This document shows, one piece after another, positions 1 through 10,916 of a DNA stretch of 64,000 nucleotides. The translations under genes and the position numbers were made by a program. Position 1 is the stretch's first letter. Each line of letters starts with the position of its first letter. Below the pieces are notes generated by a model. That model did not search any database, was not told the DNA's origin, and saw only the letters and a program-made list of their open reading frames with translations. Origin of the DNA: Stenotrophomonas nitritireducens (GTDB taxonomy: Bacteria; Pseudomonadota; Gammaproteobacteria; Xanthomonadales; Xanthomonadaceae); NCBI RefSeq assembly GCF_001431425.1, contig NZ_LDJG01000005.1:62001-126000 (forward strand), read 5' to 3'.

Positions 1-71
1 TTTCTCCGAGAACTATGGGTAGCTAAGGGTGATGAAACGGATGAAGGTTGGAACTGGTTGAAGCTTGTAGC

Positions 72-869
72 TTAGTGGCTGTCTTCCGACAGGCTCAGGT
101 ACACGATGGACAGCATCATGAAAATGAAGGCCTGCAGCGGAATCACCAGCAGGTGGAACAGCATCCAGCCCAGGCCGAACACGCCACCGGCAACAGCACC
201 GAACAAGCCGGCGCCGCCCAGCACCCAGATCAGCAGGAAGACGATCTCGCCGCCGAACATGTTGCCGAACAGTCGCATCGCCAGGGAGATCGGCTTGCTC
301 AGCCACTCGACGATGTTGAGGATCAGGTTGAACGGCATCATCCACTTGCCGAACGGAGCGGTCAGGAACTCCTTGACGAAGCCGACCAGGCCCTTGGACT
401 TGAGCGAGAAGAAGATCATCAGGAAGAACACGCTGATCGACATGCCCAGGGTGGCATTGACGTCGGCGGTCGGCACCGGCTTCCAGTAATGGACGCCCAT
501 CCATTCCAGCGGCTTGGCGATGAAATCGGCCGGGATCATCTTGATGAGGTTCATCAACAGGATCCAGAAGAAGATGGTGATCGCGATCGGCGTCACCAGC
601 TTGCTCTTGCCGTGGTAGGTGTCCTTGGCCTGGCGGTCGACGAACTCCAGGCAGATCTCGACGAAGGCCTGCCACTTGCCAGGCACGCCGGCGGTGGCCT
701 TGCGGGTCGCCATCCAGAAGGCGAACACCATCAGCAGGCCCATCAGCACCGCGGTGACGATGGTATCGACGTGGATGGTCCAGAATCCGCCGCCATCCCC
801 GACCTTGGCGGTCAGGTTCTGCAGGTGATGCTGGATATAGGTGGTAGGGGTTAGAGCCTCGCCCGCCAT
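72..869 (-). CDS. atpB: F0F1 ATP synthase subunit a
   Basis: Membrane subunit a of the F0 proton channel, 265 aa. It forms the two half-channels facing the c-ring and drives its rotation with the proton gradient. The family's hallmark is the essential arginine in the penultimate helix, seen here at about residue 199 in AMRLFGNMFGGE. Five or six hydrophobic segments are spread over residues 35-260. The ATG at 869 is chosen because it begins the recognisable family N-terminus (MAGEALTPTTY); the open frame upstream of it overlaps atpI and looks non-coding. It is 26 bp downstream of atpI in the usual atpI-atpB order. atpE would follow to the left, outside the window; bases 1-71 are the start of the atpB-atpE spacer. 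Confidence 0.97.
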   Translation of the reverse strand: MAGEALTPTTYIQHHLQNLTAKVGDGGGFWTIHVDTIVTAVLMGLLMVFAFWMATRKATAGVPGKWQAFVEICLEFVDRQAKDTYHGKSKLVTPIAITIFFWILLMNLIKMIPADFIAKPLEWMGVHYWKPVPTADVNATLGMSISVFFLMIFFSLKSKGLVGFVKEFLTAPFGKWMMPFNLILNIVEWLSKPISLAMRLFGNMFGGEIVFLLIWVLGGAGLFGAVAGGVFGLGWMLFHLLVIPLQAFIFMMLSIVYLSLSEDSH

Positions 870-895
870 GAGTCCGGAACCTTTTTTGAATTCGA

Positions 896-1261
896 TCAAC
901 GCCTGGCCAGAGCCAGAACCTGGAACATCAGCGCCACTGGAATCGCCGCCAGCAGCGCCAAGGGAGGAAGCCGCCACCAGACAAACGCCATTGCCAGCAC
1001 GGCGACAATCAACACGATCTTCAGCGCGAACCCCAGGAACATGCGGATCATCGCCGAACCGGCGGCCTGTACGCCGCCGCCGAGCCCCACCCATGCCGCC
1101 AGGACCGTCCCCGCCACCACCGTCACGCCGGAGACCAGCGCGCCAAGGGCGTACTTCGGCCCCACCAGCAGGAAGGCCAGAGCCAGGACAACCACTGCGG
1201 CCAGCGGGTAGACCGCGGCACGCAGCATCAGCCGCCGACCCGCATCAACGGAGTTCAGCAC
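896..1261 (-). CDS. atpI: ATP synthase subunit I (AtpI)
   Basis: Small hydrophobic protein of 121 aa at the head of the atp operon, with about four membrane segments. Members of this family help assemble the c-ring and may take part in ion transport during F0 assembly. The assignment rests on size, hydrophobicity and position immediately before atpB; the sequence itself is poorly conserved in the family. The ATG at 1261 has no strong Shine-Dalgarno. A good sigma-70 promoter lies about 70 bp upstream (1330-1359), so atpI is probably the first gene of the transcript. Confidence 0.9.
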   Translation of the reverse strand: MLNSVDAGRRLMLRAAVYPLAAVVVLALAFLLVGPKYALGALVSGVTVVAGTVLAAWVGLGGGVQAAGSAMIRMFLGFALKIVLIVAVLAMAFVWWRLPPLALLAAIPVALMFQVLALARR

Positions 1262-1686
1262 GTGGAATGTCCTGCTTCATGGAACAAGGAGATCTGGGCG
1301 GCGCCGGAAGCGCCTCATCGAGCCGCCAAATTATAGCAGGGGGACATTTTGCGAGACAACCGCCACAAGCCGCCCCCCTGCGGATCGCAAGTTGCGGCAT
1401 TTACAGGATTTTTCATCCGCCCCCGGGCATCGGCCGGGAACCGCCTTTTTGCGGCGCAGCATGCGGAACTTCGGTGCCGCCGCGGGGTCACACACCACGC
1501 CTGCCGCCATTACCTCGTCGATGTGCGCGGAAGGCGCAACGGGCGGGGTGGCCCTGAACCGGGCCATCCCGCCGCATTTCCACCGCCGATGCGCACCGCT
1601 TCCTCCTGCGGGCGCGAGGCCCACCGCATCTTGCGCTGCCCTCATGGCAAGCGGGCGCGGCGCGCCGGAAAGACGCGCAGGGCGCG
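1262..1686. other. 425-bp intergenic region
   Basis: It holds the atp promoter and 5' untranslated region at its left end. From about 1365 to 1686 I see no convincing gene, no clear terminator and no repeat; short open frames on both strands have the arginine/proline-rich composition typical of GC-rich chance frames. The amidohydrolase ending at 1687 is transcribed into this region from the right. Confidence 0.6.
1330..1359 (-). promoter_or_regulatory. Sigma-70 promoter of the atp operon
   Basis: On the minus strand TTGTCT (1354-1359) is followed after 18 bp by a perfect TATAAT (1330-1335). It points toward atpI, whose start codon is 69 bp downstream of the -10 box. Consensus match and position make this the likely main promoter of atpIBEFHAGDC; the reading is inference from sequence. 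Confidence 0.75.
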
Positions 1687-2967
1687 CTATTCACGCAGCA
1701 GGCGACCGCCTTTGACCACGGCCGCCGGCCGGGTCAACACGGTGATGTCCTGCAGCGGGTCGCCATCGACCGCGACCAGATCGGCGAAACGGCCCACCTC
1801 GATCGCGCCGACATCGCCCGGCCGGCCCAGCGCTTCGGCGGCATTGACGGTGGCGGCCTGGATCGCCTCCAGCGGACTCATCCCCCACTCCACCATCTTG
1901 GCGAACTGCCTGGCGTTGTCGCCATTCGGATACACGCCGCCATCGCTGCCGAACACCATCCTCACTCCGGCCGCATGCGCGGCACGGAAGGTCTCGCGCT
2001 GCTTGCGGCCGATCTGCCGCTCCTTCTCCAGCGACGCCGGGAACAGGCCGTTCTTCTCGCCTTCGGCCAGGATGTAGTCGTCGTTGTAGATGTCCATCGA
2101 GAACCAGGTGCCGTGCTGCCGGGCCAGCCGGAACGATTCCTCGTCGGCCAGGCTGCAGTGCTCGATGGTGTCGGCGCCGGCACGTATCGCATCGTTGATG
2201 CCGCTGGTGCCGTGCGCATGCACCGCCACCTTCATGCCCAGCATGTGCGCCTCGCCGACCAGGGCCTTTATTTCATCCAGGCCGTACTGCTGCGCGCCCA
2301 CCGCATCGGTCTTGGACAGCACGCCACCGGTACCGCAGAACTTGATGACTTCCGCCCCGTACTTGCGCAGCCTGCGCACGGCCGTGCGGATCGCCTCCGG
2401 GCCGTCGGCGACGCCCGGGCCCGGCACCGCCACCGATGGCGGGAACTCGGTACTGTCGCAATGGCCGCCGGTCGCGCCGATCGCATAGGTGGCCGGCACG
2501 ATGCGCGGGCCGTCGATGTAGCCATGCTCGACCGCCTGCTTCAGCGCCACGTCGTCGTAGTTGGCCGAACCGACATTGCGCACGGTGGTGAAGCCGGCCC
2601 GCAGGGTACGCCGCGCATTGGCCACGCCCACCACGGTCCAGAAATTGTCGGTGTACTCCAGCCCCTGGTAGCCGCTCAGCGTCGGATCGGCGGTCAGGTG
2701 CACGTGCATGTCGATCAATCCGGGCAACAGGGTGCGCCCGCCCAGATCGACCCGCGTGGCGCCGGCGGGCAATGGATCGCCAGCGCGGCCGATGCGGCTT
2801 ATCCGCCCATCCACGACCTCGATCTGCGGTTGTTGCAGATAACGCCCGCTGCGCACGTCGAGCATGCGCGCGGCATTGACCACGACGGTTTCGGCCTGTA
2901 CGGGCACCGCCGCGCAGAGCCCAGCAACGGCCAGCGCGCAGGCCGGCACGCGAAGCATTTTCCTCAT
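1687..2967 (-). CDS. Secreted metal-dependent amidohydrolase
   Basis: Amidohydrolase-superfamily enzyme of 426 aa with an N-terminal signal peptide (cleavage predicted near VQA-ET, about residue 26), so it probably acts in the periplasm. The metal-binding HxH is in GLIDMHVHL (about residues 88-90). A probable bridging lysine sits in EVIKFCGTGG, further ligand histidines in AVHAHG and TIEHCS, and the late aspartate in FGSDGG. This layout matches the imidazolonepropionase-like/prolidase branch that cleaves small amides or Xaa-Pro dipeptides; the substrate cannot be told. ATG 2967 is preferred over GTG 2973 because GGAG lies 5 bp upstream. It appears monocistronic. Confidence 0.88.
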   Translation of the reverse strand: MRKMLRVPACALAVAGLCAAVPVQAETVVVNAARMLDVRSGRYLQQPQIEVVDGRISRIGRAGDPLPAGATRVDLGGRTLLPGLIDMHVHLTADPTLSGYQGLEYTDNFWTVVGVANARRTLRAGFTTVRNVGSANYDDVALKQAVEHGYIDGPRIVPATYAIGATGGHCDSTEFPPSVAVPGPGVADGPEAIRTAVRRLRKYGAEVIKFCGTGGVLSKTDAVGAQQYGLDEIKALVGEAHMLGMKVAVHAHGTSGINDAIRAGADTIEHCSLADEESFRLARQHGTWFSMDIYNDDYILAEGEKNGLFPASLEKERQIGRKQRETFRAAHAAGVRMVFGSDGGVYPNGDNARQFAKMVEWGMSPLEAIQAATVNAAEALGRPGDVGAIEVGRFADLVAVDGDPLQDITVLTRPAAVVKGGRLLRE

Positions 2968-3066
2968 CCTCACTCCCTCCCCAGGGCATATGTCAGACGT
3001 GTTTCAAGCGCGCCGATCTTGCACCCATCGCCCGGCCTTCAGCAATTCGTCCCGCCCGGAACGACG

Positions 3067-3089
3067 AACGCCCCGTTCGACGGGGCGTT
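3067..3089 (-). terminator. Hairpin downstream of the DUF6624 gene
   Basis: Perfect 9-bp stem AACGCCCCG / CGGGGCGTT with a 5-nt loop, 43 bp beyond the stop of the DUF6624 gene. There is no long T-run, so it is a probable but weak intrinsic terminator for the aceF-lpdA-DUF6624 transcript. Confidence 0.5.
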
Positions 3090-3131
3090 GGTGTTGCCGC
3101 AGATCCTTGCACGGTGCCGGGGCGTGCCCCG

Positions 3132-3830
3132 CTATTGGCCGTCACTGGCAGGCGGTGGCGGGTACATCCACATCGCCACACAGAGGTAATCGGCCAGCGG
3201 CATCTGCCCCAGCGCCGCGCGACGCTGATCGACCTGATCCGGCGCTTCCATCGGTTTCGGCTGCCACTGTCCGTCGATCGCGGTCAACTGGCTGCCGTAG
3301 CGCTGCGGCCTGCCGGCGTTCACCAGCACCCTGTCGGTCAGCAGCGCGAAATCGTGTGCCGAGACCTCGCCGCCTTCCACCTGCGGCATGATGCCGTCCA
3401 GCACCTGGCGCTGGAAATCCACATCGCGGTCGGCATGCTGCACCAGCAGCCACGCCGCCGATACGCCATCGGCGCCGACCTCCCGCGCGCCGGGCAGGCC
3501 GCCGTGATCGGCGACGATCCGCTTGATCCGCGGCAGGTTCGCTGCGTCCACCGCAAGCATCCGTTCGATCATCGACGGCGACCAGTCGCCAACGCGCGCT
3601 TCCTGGTCGATGCGCGCCATTTCCAACAGCTGTTCCCGCAGCTGCGGCGCGGCAGGCACGATGCCGGCCAGCCGCTGCACAAGCGCCTGCCCGCGCTGTT
3701 CGTCCGCCCTGACGAAAACGGCAGCGCCCGGGCACTGCGCCAACGCCGCGGCAAGTACCGGGTCGTCGTCTTCGGCCCACGCATTGCCGGCCCAGAGCAG
3801 CACCGGAAGCACCGCCATCGCGCGCAGCAT
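3132..3830 (-). CDS. DUF6624 domain protein, exported
   Basis: Protein of 232 aa with a short signal peptide (about residues 1-18, ending WAEDDD). The body resembles DUF6624: an acidic 'RIDQEARVGDW' motif, 'NLPRIKRIVADHGG' and 'AAWLLVQHADRDVDFQRQVL', followed by 'LLTDRVLVNAGRPQRYGSQ'. The function of this family is not established. A good Shine-Dalgarno (GGAAGGGGGAAG) precedes ATG 3830. It lies 62 bp downstream of lpdA on the same strand, with a hairpin in between, so it may be read through from the aceF-lpdA promoter. A metabolic link to pyruvate dehydrogenase is only suggested by position. Confidence 0.82.
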   Translation of the reverse strand: MLRAMAVLPVLLWAGNAWAEDDDPVLAAALAQCPGAAVFVRADEQRGQALVQRLAGIVPAAPQLREQLLEMARIDQEARVGDWSPSMIERMLAVDAANLPRIKRIVADHGGLPGAREVGADGVSAAWLLVQHADRDVDFQRQVLDGIMPQVEGGEVSAHDFALLTDRVLVNAGRPQRYGSQLTAIDGQWQPKPMEAPDQVDQRRAALGQMPLADYLCVAMWMYPPPPASDGQ

Positions 3831-3863
3831 TCTTCCCCCTTCCTTCAAGACGCCGGAAACGAC

Positions 3864-3885
3864 GACGCCCCGGTGAAGGGGCGTC
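3864..3885 (-). terminator. Hairpin just after the lpdA stop codon
   Basis: 8-bp perfect stem GACGCCCC / GGGGCGTC with a 6-nt loop, 8 bp past the lpdA stop. No T-run follows, so it may only attenuate transcription into the DUF6624 gene. Confidence 0.4.
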
Positions 3886-3892
3886 GCGCGGG

Positions 3893-6031
<2,139 letters not shown>

Positions 6032-6047
6032 CTTTCAAGTCCTCGGG

Positions 6048-7424
6048 TCAGAGCAGCACGCGGCGCATGTCGGCCAGCACCCGCGACAGGTACGTGGTGA
6101 AGCGCGCGGCCAGCGCACCGTCGATGACCCGGTGGTCGTAGCTCAGCGACAGCGGCAACAGCAGCTTGGGCGCGAACTCCTTGCCGTTCCAGACCGGCTG
6201 GATCGACGACTTGGAGACGCCGAGGATCGCCACTTCCGGCGCATTGACGATCGGCGTGAAAGCGGTGCCGCCGATGCCGCCCAGCGAGCTGATCGAGAAG
6301 CAGCCGCCGCTCATGTCGGCCGGGCCGAGCTTGCCGTCGCGCGCCTTCTTGGCCAGTTCGCCGGTTTCCTGCGCGATCTGCACCACGCCCTTCCTGTCCA
6401 CGTCGCGGATCACCGGCACGACCAGGCCGTTAGGCGTGTCGGCGGCGAAACCGATGTGGAAGTACTTCTTCAGGGTCAGGTTCTCGCCGCTGGCATCCAG
6501 CGAAGCGTTGAACTCGGGGAACTTCTTCAGCGCCGCGGCGCTGGCCTTGATCAGGAAGGCGAGCATGGTCAGCTTGATGCCGGCCTTTTCGTTTTCCTTG
6601 TTCAGCGCCACGCGCAGGGCTTCCAGGTCGGTGATGTCGGCCTGGTCGAACTGGGTGACGTGCGGGATCATCGCCCAGTTGCGCGCCAGGTTGGCGCCGG
6701 AGATCTTCTTGATGCGCGACAGCGGCTGCACCTCGGTCTCGCCGAACTTGCTGAAGTCCACCTTCGGCCACGGCAGCAGGTTCAGGCCGCCGCCAGCAGC
6801 GGCGGCGCCGCCGGCCGCCGCCGGCACACCACCGCTCAGCGCGCCCTTGACGAACTTCTGCACGTCGGACCTGGTGATGCGGCCGCCCTTCTCGGTGCCG
6901 GCCACCTGGGCCAGGTCCACGCCCAGCTCGCGGGCGAACACGCGCACCGCCGGGCTGGCATAGGGCACGTTGGACGGCAGCACGCCTTCGGCATTGAACT
7001 GCACCGGCGGGCTGGCCGGCTTGCCGGCGGAAACGGATTCCTCCTGCCGGATCTCGCGCTGTGCCAGCTTGTCCGGCACCGGGGCCACTGCCACCGGCTC
7101 GACCCTGGCGCCGGTTTCAGCGCTCGGTTCGACCTTGGCCGGAGCGGCCGGCGCGGCAGCGGCGGCCGGCCTGGCGGCCTCCTCGGCCACTTCGATCAGG
7201 GCCACGACCTTGCCCTCGGACAGGGTGTCGCCGACCTTGACCTTGATTTCCTTGACCACGCCGGCCACGGCCGACGGCACTTCCATCGTCGCCTTGTCCG
7301 ACTCCAGCGTCACCAGGCCCTGGTCCTTCTTCACCGTATCGCCGACGGCGACCAGCACCTCGATCACCGGGATGTCGCTGTAGTCACCGATATCGGGGAC
7401 AACTGCTTCCTTGATTTCGGCCAT
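6048..7424 (-). CDS. aceF: Dihydrolipoamide acetyltransferase (PDH E2)
   Basis: Core acetyltransferase of pyruvate dehydrogenase, 458 aa. It moves the acetyl group from lipoyl-lysine to CoA. Domains in order: one lipoyl domain (1-80, lysine at residue 44), an Ala/Pro hinge, the E1/E3-binding domain (about 155-192, PYASPAVRVFARELGVD), a second hinge, and the catalytic domain ending in SYDHRVIDG (His431, Asp435). The start at 7424 begins the lipoyl domain and has GGAG nearby; the open frame above it is not conserved in type. The E1 gene aceE is not adjacent in this window, whereas lpdA follows directly. Confidence 0.96.
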   Translation of the reverse strand: MAEIKEAVVPDIGDYSDIPVIEVLVAVGDTVKKDQGLVTLESDKATMEVPSAVAGVVKEIKVKVGDTLSEGKVVALIEVAEEAARPAAAAAPAAPAKVEPSAETGARVEPVAVAPVPDKLAQREIRQEESVSAGKPASPPVQFNAEGVLPSNVPYASPAVRVFARELGVDLAQVAGTEKGGRITRSDVQKFVKGALSGGVPAAAGGAAAAGGGLNLLPWPKVDFSKFGETEVQPLSRIKKISGANLARNWAMIPHVTQFDQADITDLEALRVALNKENEKAGIKLTMLAFLIKASAAALKKFPEFNASLDASGENLTLKKYFHIGFAADTPNGLVVPVIRDVDRKGVVQIAQETGELAKKARDGKLGPADMSGGCFSISSLGGIGGTAFTPIVNAPEVAILGVSKSSIQPVWNGKEFAPKLLLPLSLSYDHRVIDGALAARFTTYLSRVLADMRRVLL

Positions 7425-7621
7425 GAAACAACTCCAGCAACAGTGAGGGAAACCTCTATTGTGGCGCCAGCGCGCCGCAGCGCCAACCGCCACCGCTGGA
7501 TTCGCCTACGTATGTCCGCGGACAAGGGCACGCCATGCCCCGCTGGCCATGGACGCGGCCGCCCTGTCGCGGGTGCCGCTGGCCTGCCGCCTGTCCGGGG
7601 TTGTCCCCCGCGGCCAGCCGC

Positions 7622-8146
7622 TCAGGGGACGGAGTGTTCCGCCACCGGCAACCACGGCGACAGCCGTGTCCACTCGCCCAGCAGCCGCTCGAACGACCAG
7701 GCGGCGTTGGCCGGGCTGGTCGAAGGCAGCGCCAGCAGCGTCAACCCATGCCCGGGCGGCAGCGCCGGATGCACATGGCGTTCGAACGCCTGCGCCGCCG
7801 CAGCGCCGTTGCAGGCGATGGCCCGCAGCCGCGGCAGGCCCTGGACCAGTTCCGGCAACGGGTTGGCGACCTCGCTGCCGCGGACGATGGCCGCATCCAG
7901 GCTGCCGCGCCGCCGGCAACGGCCGATCACGTCCCACAACCCGACGCCGGCCTGCTGCAGGCAGGCCAGGCGCGCCGCGTACTCCCGTTGCGGATCGAAG
8001 CCGCACAGTGCGCCCATCAGCGGCCAGAAACGGTTGCGCGGGTGCGCGTAGTAACGCGCGGCCTGCAGCGAGGCCATGCCCGGCATCGAGCCGAGCACCA
8101 GCACGCGGCATCGCTCATTCACCTGCGCAGGCAGGCCCTGCAGCAT
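7622..8146 (-). CDS. DNA glycosylase of the Mug/uracil-DNA glycosylase superfamily
   Basis: Protein of about 174 aa resembling the bacterial hypoxanthine/G:T-U mismatch DNA glycosylases. The first motif is VLVLGSMPGMASL and the last is LALPSTSPANAAWSF; between them lies YYAHPRNRFWPLMG, the usual 'HPxNxFW' block. It would excise deaminated bases in base-excision repair. Its exact base preference is unknown. ATG 8146 and an upstream ATG at 8200 are both possible starts; neither has a clear Shine-Dalgarno, and I prefer 8146 because the family motif then starts near residue 15. It is a single-gene unit, 197 bp upstream of aceF, on the same strand. Confidence 0.82.
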   Translation of the reverse strand: MLQGLPAQVNERCRVLVLGSMPGMASLQAARYYAHPRNRFWPLMGALCGFDPQREYAARLACLQQAGVGLWDVIGRCRRRGSLDAAIVRGSEVANPLPELVQGLPRLRAIACNGAAAAQAFERHVHPALPPGHGLTLLALPSTSPANAAWSFERLLGEWTRLSPWLPVAEHSVP

Positions 8147-8357
8147 CGTTTCGTTCGTCACGCGCGACACAACTCCATGAATGTCCTTTCCCGGGCACAT
8201 GCCGGTTCTACAGGCGCGCGCCCATTTTCCCTGAACGCCTGCGCCTGCGTCGCGCCGCGCGTGCGGATCGATTCATCCTGCCGCGGCGAGGATGTGGCCG
8301 CCCCGAACGAGGGCCTCGATAACAACGCAATCCCGAGAGCACTACGAGGAGTAACCC

Positions 8358-8999
8358 ATGCGTACCACCCAGATCATGAGTCTTGCCGTCCTTGGCGCCC
8401 TGGCGCTTTCGCCCGCCGCGTTCGCGCAGGACGCCGGCACCGACACCGCGTCCGGCAAGCATTTCGCCGTCGTCGGCGGCGTGACCCTGCTGCAGCCGAA
8501 GAACGACCCGGCCGATGGCATCAAGAAGTTCGACGGCGGCCCGGCGCCGACCGTGAGCGCCAGCTACTACTTCAACGACAACATCGCCGTCGAACTGTGG
8601 GGCGCGGCCGACAAGTTCGACCATCGCGTGCGCACCAGCAGCGGCGCCAAGGCCGGCACCGTCGAGCAGCAGCCGCTGGCACTCAGCGCTCAGTACCACT
8701 TCGGCGCCGCCGACAACGTGTTCCGCCCGTTCGTGGGTGCCGGTTACTACGAGTCGAACTTCAGCAACGAGAAGATCGACGGCCTGGACGCCAGCGGCGA
8801 CCACGTCGGCCTGCGCACCGCCAAGGGCGCGATCGGCACGGTCGGCGTGGACATGAACATCAACTCGACCTGGTTCGCCCGTGCCGACGCGCGCTACATG
8901 CACGCGCGCCCGGAACTGAGCGTGGCCGGCGCCGGTACCGGCGAGAAGCTGAAGCTGGACCCGTGGACCGTGGGCTTCGGCATCGGCGCCCGCTTCTGA
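8358..8999 (+). CDS. ompW: OmpW-family outer membrane beta-barrel protein
   Basis: 213 aa with a clear Sec signal peptide (cleavage after AFA, about residue 23) and an 8-strand barrel pattern ending in the typical C-terminal Phe (GFGIGARF). OmpW proteins are small porin-like barrels thought to pass hydrophobic compounds; some respond to oxidative or osmotic stress. A strong Shine-Dalgarno GAGGAG lies 7 bp before ATG 8358. It stands alone, divergent from the glycosylase gene, and is followed by a strong hairpin. Confidence 0.92.
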   Translation: MRTTQIMSLAVLGALALSPAAFAQDAGTDTASGKHFAVVGGVTLLQPKNDPADGIKKFDGGPAPTVSASYYFNDNIAVELWGAADKFDHRVRTSSGAKAGTVEQQPLALSAQYHFGAADNVFRPFVGAGYYESNFSNEKIDGLDASGDHVGLRTAKGAIGTVGVDMNINSTWFARADARYMHARPELSVAGAGTGEKLKLDPWTVGFGIGARF

Positions 9000-9021
9000 T
9001 CCACGCGACAACACGGCTTGC

Positions 9022-9057
9022 CGGCAGGCACGGATCGTCCGCGATCCGTGCCTGCCG
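9022..9057. terminator. Bidirectional hairpin terminator
   Basis: A perfect 16-bp stem with a TCCG loop between the convergent ompW and YiiX-like genes. No T-run flanks it, but its strength and position suggest it ends transcription from both sides. Confidence 0.65.
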
Positions 9058-9089
9058 CGTTCAGGGACCACGGCGAAGCACCGGTAACG

Positions 9090-9848
9090 TCAGGGGTTGC
9101 CGTCTTCGCTCCACTGCAGCGCGCGGTAGTCGAAGCCCAGCTGCAGGCGCGGCTTGACGATCTCGAAGAACGGCGACACGTCGAAATCGCGCGGCGTGTA
9201 CAGGCTGTAGTTGCGGATGTGCAGGATCTCGCGCTGCTGCTCGCGGCCGCCGGCGTGGCCGAGCACGGTCTCGATCTCGGGCAGGATCGGGTAGCGGATC
9301 GACTCGAACGCCTGCGCCAGCAGGGTCGAGCAGATCGCCTTGGTCGGCTCGCCGCTGCCCAGCGCGATCAGGCGCCGGCGCATGTGCCCGGGTACCGGTG
9401 GCAGGATCAGGTAACGCGCCAGGTCGAACACGTTCTTCAGGTCGTAGCTGTAGCCGATGCGGGCGCGCATGAAGCCGACCAGCTGGTCGATGACCGGCGG
9501 AGGCAACCCGCGCGGCCGGCAGATGCGGGTGTGTTCCTCGGCGAAGGCGTCCAGCGGCACGCGCCGCACGCCCGCTTCCACGTCCACATCGATCAGCATC
9601 GGCCGCCGCGGCCCGTCCGGCTCCAGCGCTTCCTCGCCGATGTACAGCGCGGCGTGCGACCACGTGGACTGGGTGAGGTACTTGATCGCGGTGGAGAAGC
9701 GGCTGTTGCCCTCCACCAGCAGCACATCGCCGCGTCGCAGGGTGCGCGCCAGCAGTTGCGGATCGCTGGTGGGCGGGCGCGTCTGCCGGTGCCGCGGCTG
9801 GGCCAGGAAATGCGCCATGCGGCGCCCGGCGAAACGCAGCAACCCCAT
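9090..9848 (-). CDS. YiiX/YebB-like permuted NlpC/P60 cysteine hydrolase
   Basis: 252-aa protein with the circularly permuted papain-like fold of the YiiX group: the histidine motif WSHAALYIG (about residues 90-100) comes before the cysteine motif AICSTLLAQAF (about 195-205). An Asp-rich stretch MLIDVDVEAG lies between. Such enzymes cleave amide or thioester bonds in cell-wall peptides or lipidated substrates; the target here is unknown. No signal peptide is obvious. ATG 9848 is chosen as the first start after which the sequence looks like protein. It converges with ompW. Confidence 0.82.
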   Translation of the reverse strand: MGLLRFAGRRMAHFLAQPRHRQTRPPTSDPQLLARTLRRGDVLLVEGNSRFSTAIKYLTQSTWSHAALYIGEEALEPDGPRRPMLIDVDVEAGVRRVPLDAFAEEHTRICRPRGLPPPVIDQLVGFMRARIGYSYDLKNVFDLARYLILPPVPGHMRRRLIALGSGEPTKAICSTLLAQAFESIRYPILPEIETVLGHAGGREQQREILHIRNYSLYTPRDFDVSPFFEIVKPRLQLGFDYRALQWSEDGNP

Positions 9849-9920
9849 CCATGCCTCTCCGCGAAAGCGTGCAGGGAAGCCTAGCTCCCGTCGATGCGGG
9901 TGCACAACCGTGTGCCAGGC

Positions 9921-9987
9921 GGTGCCGGGCATTGCCCGGCGGGGACCTGCCCGGCAATGCCGCAAGCGGGGTGCTGTCCCGCCCTAC
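9921..9987. repeat. Diverged inverted pair of REP palindromes
   Basis: A hairpin GCCGGGC-att-GCCCGGC (about 9924-9940), a spacer ending GGCAATGCC, and a GTAG-headed hairpin on the minus strand (GTAGGGCGGG..CCCCGC, 9965-9986). The order and the inner spacer match one unit of the tandem array at 15221-15720, so this is an isolated, decayed copy between metQ and the YiiX-like gene. Confidence 0.7.
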
Positions 9988-10087
9988 CCCCGCAGGAGCG
10001 GAACCGCATGGTCCCGGACCGTCACCGGCGAGGCACCTGCGCCGGCGCACCGAAGGACGATGACCGCGCCCGGCGCGCAGATGTTCC

Positions 10088-10888
10088 TCAGAACGCGGGC
10101 AGCACGGCGCCTTTGTACTTCTGTTCGATGAAGGCCTTCACCTCGGGCCCGGTCAGCGCCCTGGCCAGCTTCTGCACGCGGGCATCGTCGCGGTTGTCCG
10201 GGCGTGCGACCAGGAAGTTCACGTACGGCGAATCCTTGCTCTCGATCGCCAGCGCGTCCCGGGTCGGGTCGAGGCCGGCGTCGAGCGCGTAGTTGGTGTT
10301 GATCAGTGCCAGATCGACCTGGTCGAGCACGCGCGGCAGCATCGCCGAGTCCAGCTCGCGGAACTTGAGCTGCTTCGGGTTGTCGACGATGTCGCGCTGG
10401 GTGGACAGGGCGTTGGTCGGATCCTTCAGCTTGATGACGCCGGCCTTGTCCAGCAGGATCAGCGCGCGGCTGTTGTTGCTCGGGTCGTTGGGAATGACCA
10501 CGTCGGCGCCGTCGGGCAGCTCGGCCAGCGACTTGACCCGGCGCGAGTAGGCGCCGAACGGTTCGATGTGCACGCCGACCACGGTCACCAGGCCGGTCTT
10601 GCGGTCGCGGTTGTAGGCGTCCAGGTAGGGCTCGGTCTGGAAGTAGTTCGCATCGACCTGCTTCTGCACCAGCTGGTCGTTGGGCTGCACGTAGTCATTG
10701 AACACGCGCACGTCCAGCTTGACGCCCTCTTTCTCCAGGATCGGCTTGACCACTTCGAGAATCTCGGCGTGCGGCACGGCGGTGGCGGCGACCACCAGCC
10801 TGGACTCGTCGGCGGCGGGCTTGCCGCAGGCCGACAGCGCCAGCGCGGCGGCGGCAACGAGCAGCGGACGGAACAGGGAAGTCTTCAT
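10088..10888 (-). CDS. metQ: Methionine ABC transporter substrate-binding lipoprotein
   Basis: 266-aa NlpA/MetQ lipoprotein that captures methionine and delivers it to MetNI at the inner membrane. Lipobox LSAC (Cys about 21) follows a hydrophobic signal. Family motifs are VVAATAVPHAEILE, the DYVQPN segment, FQTEPYLD and VVIPNDPSNNSRAL, and the C-terminal block ALINTNYALDAG. ATG 10888 starts the signal peptide; the frame runs open upstream into repeat and metI sequence and is not coding there. It is third in metN-metI-metQ and is separated from metI by a REP pair. Confidence 0.95.
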   Translation of the reverse strand: MKTSLFRPLLVAAAALALSACGKPAADESRLVVAATAVPHAEILEVVKPILEKEGVKLDVRVFNDYVQPNDQLVQKQVDANYFQTEPYLDAYNRDRKTGLVTVVGVHIEPFGAYSRRVKSLAELPDGADVVIPNDPSNNSRALILLDKAGVIKLKDPTNALSTQRDIVDNPKQLKFRELDSAMLPRVLDQVDLALINTNYALDAGLDPTRDALAIESKDSPYVNFLVARPDNRDDARVQKLARALTGPEVKAFIEQKYKGAVLPAF

Positions 10889-10916
10889 CGGGATTCCAGT
10901 GCGTGAGGGAGTACTT

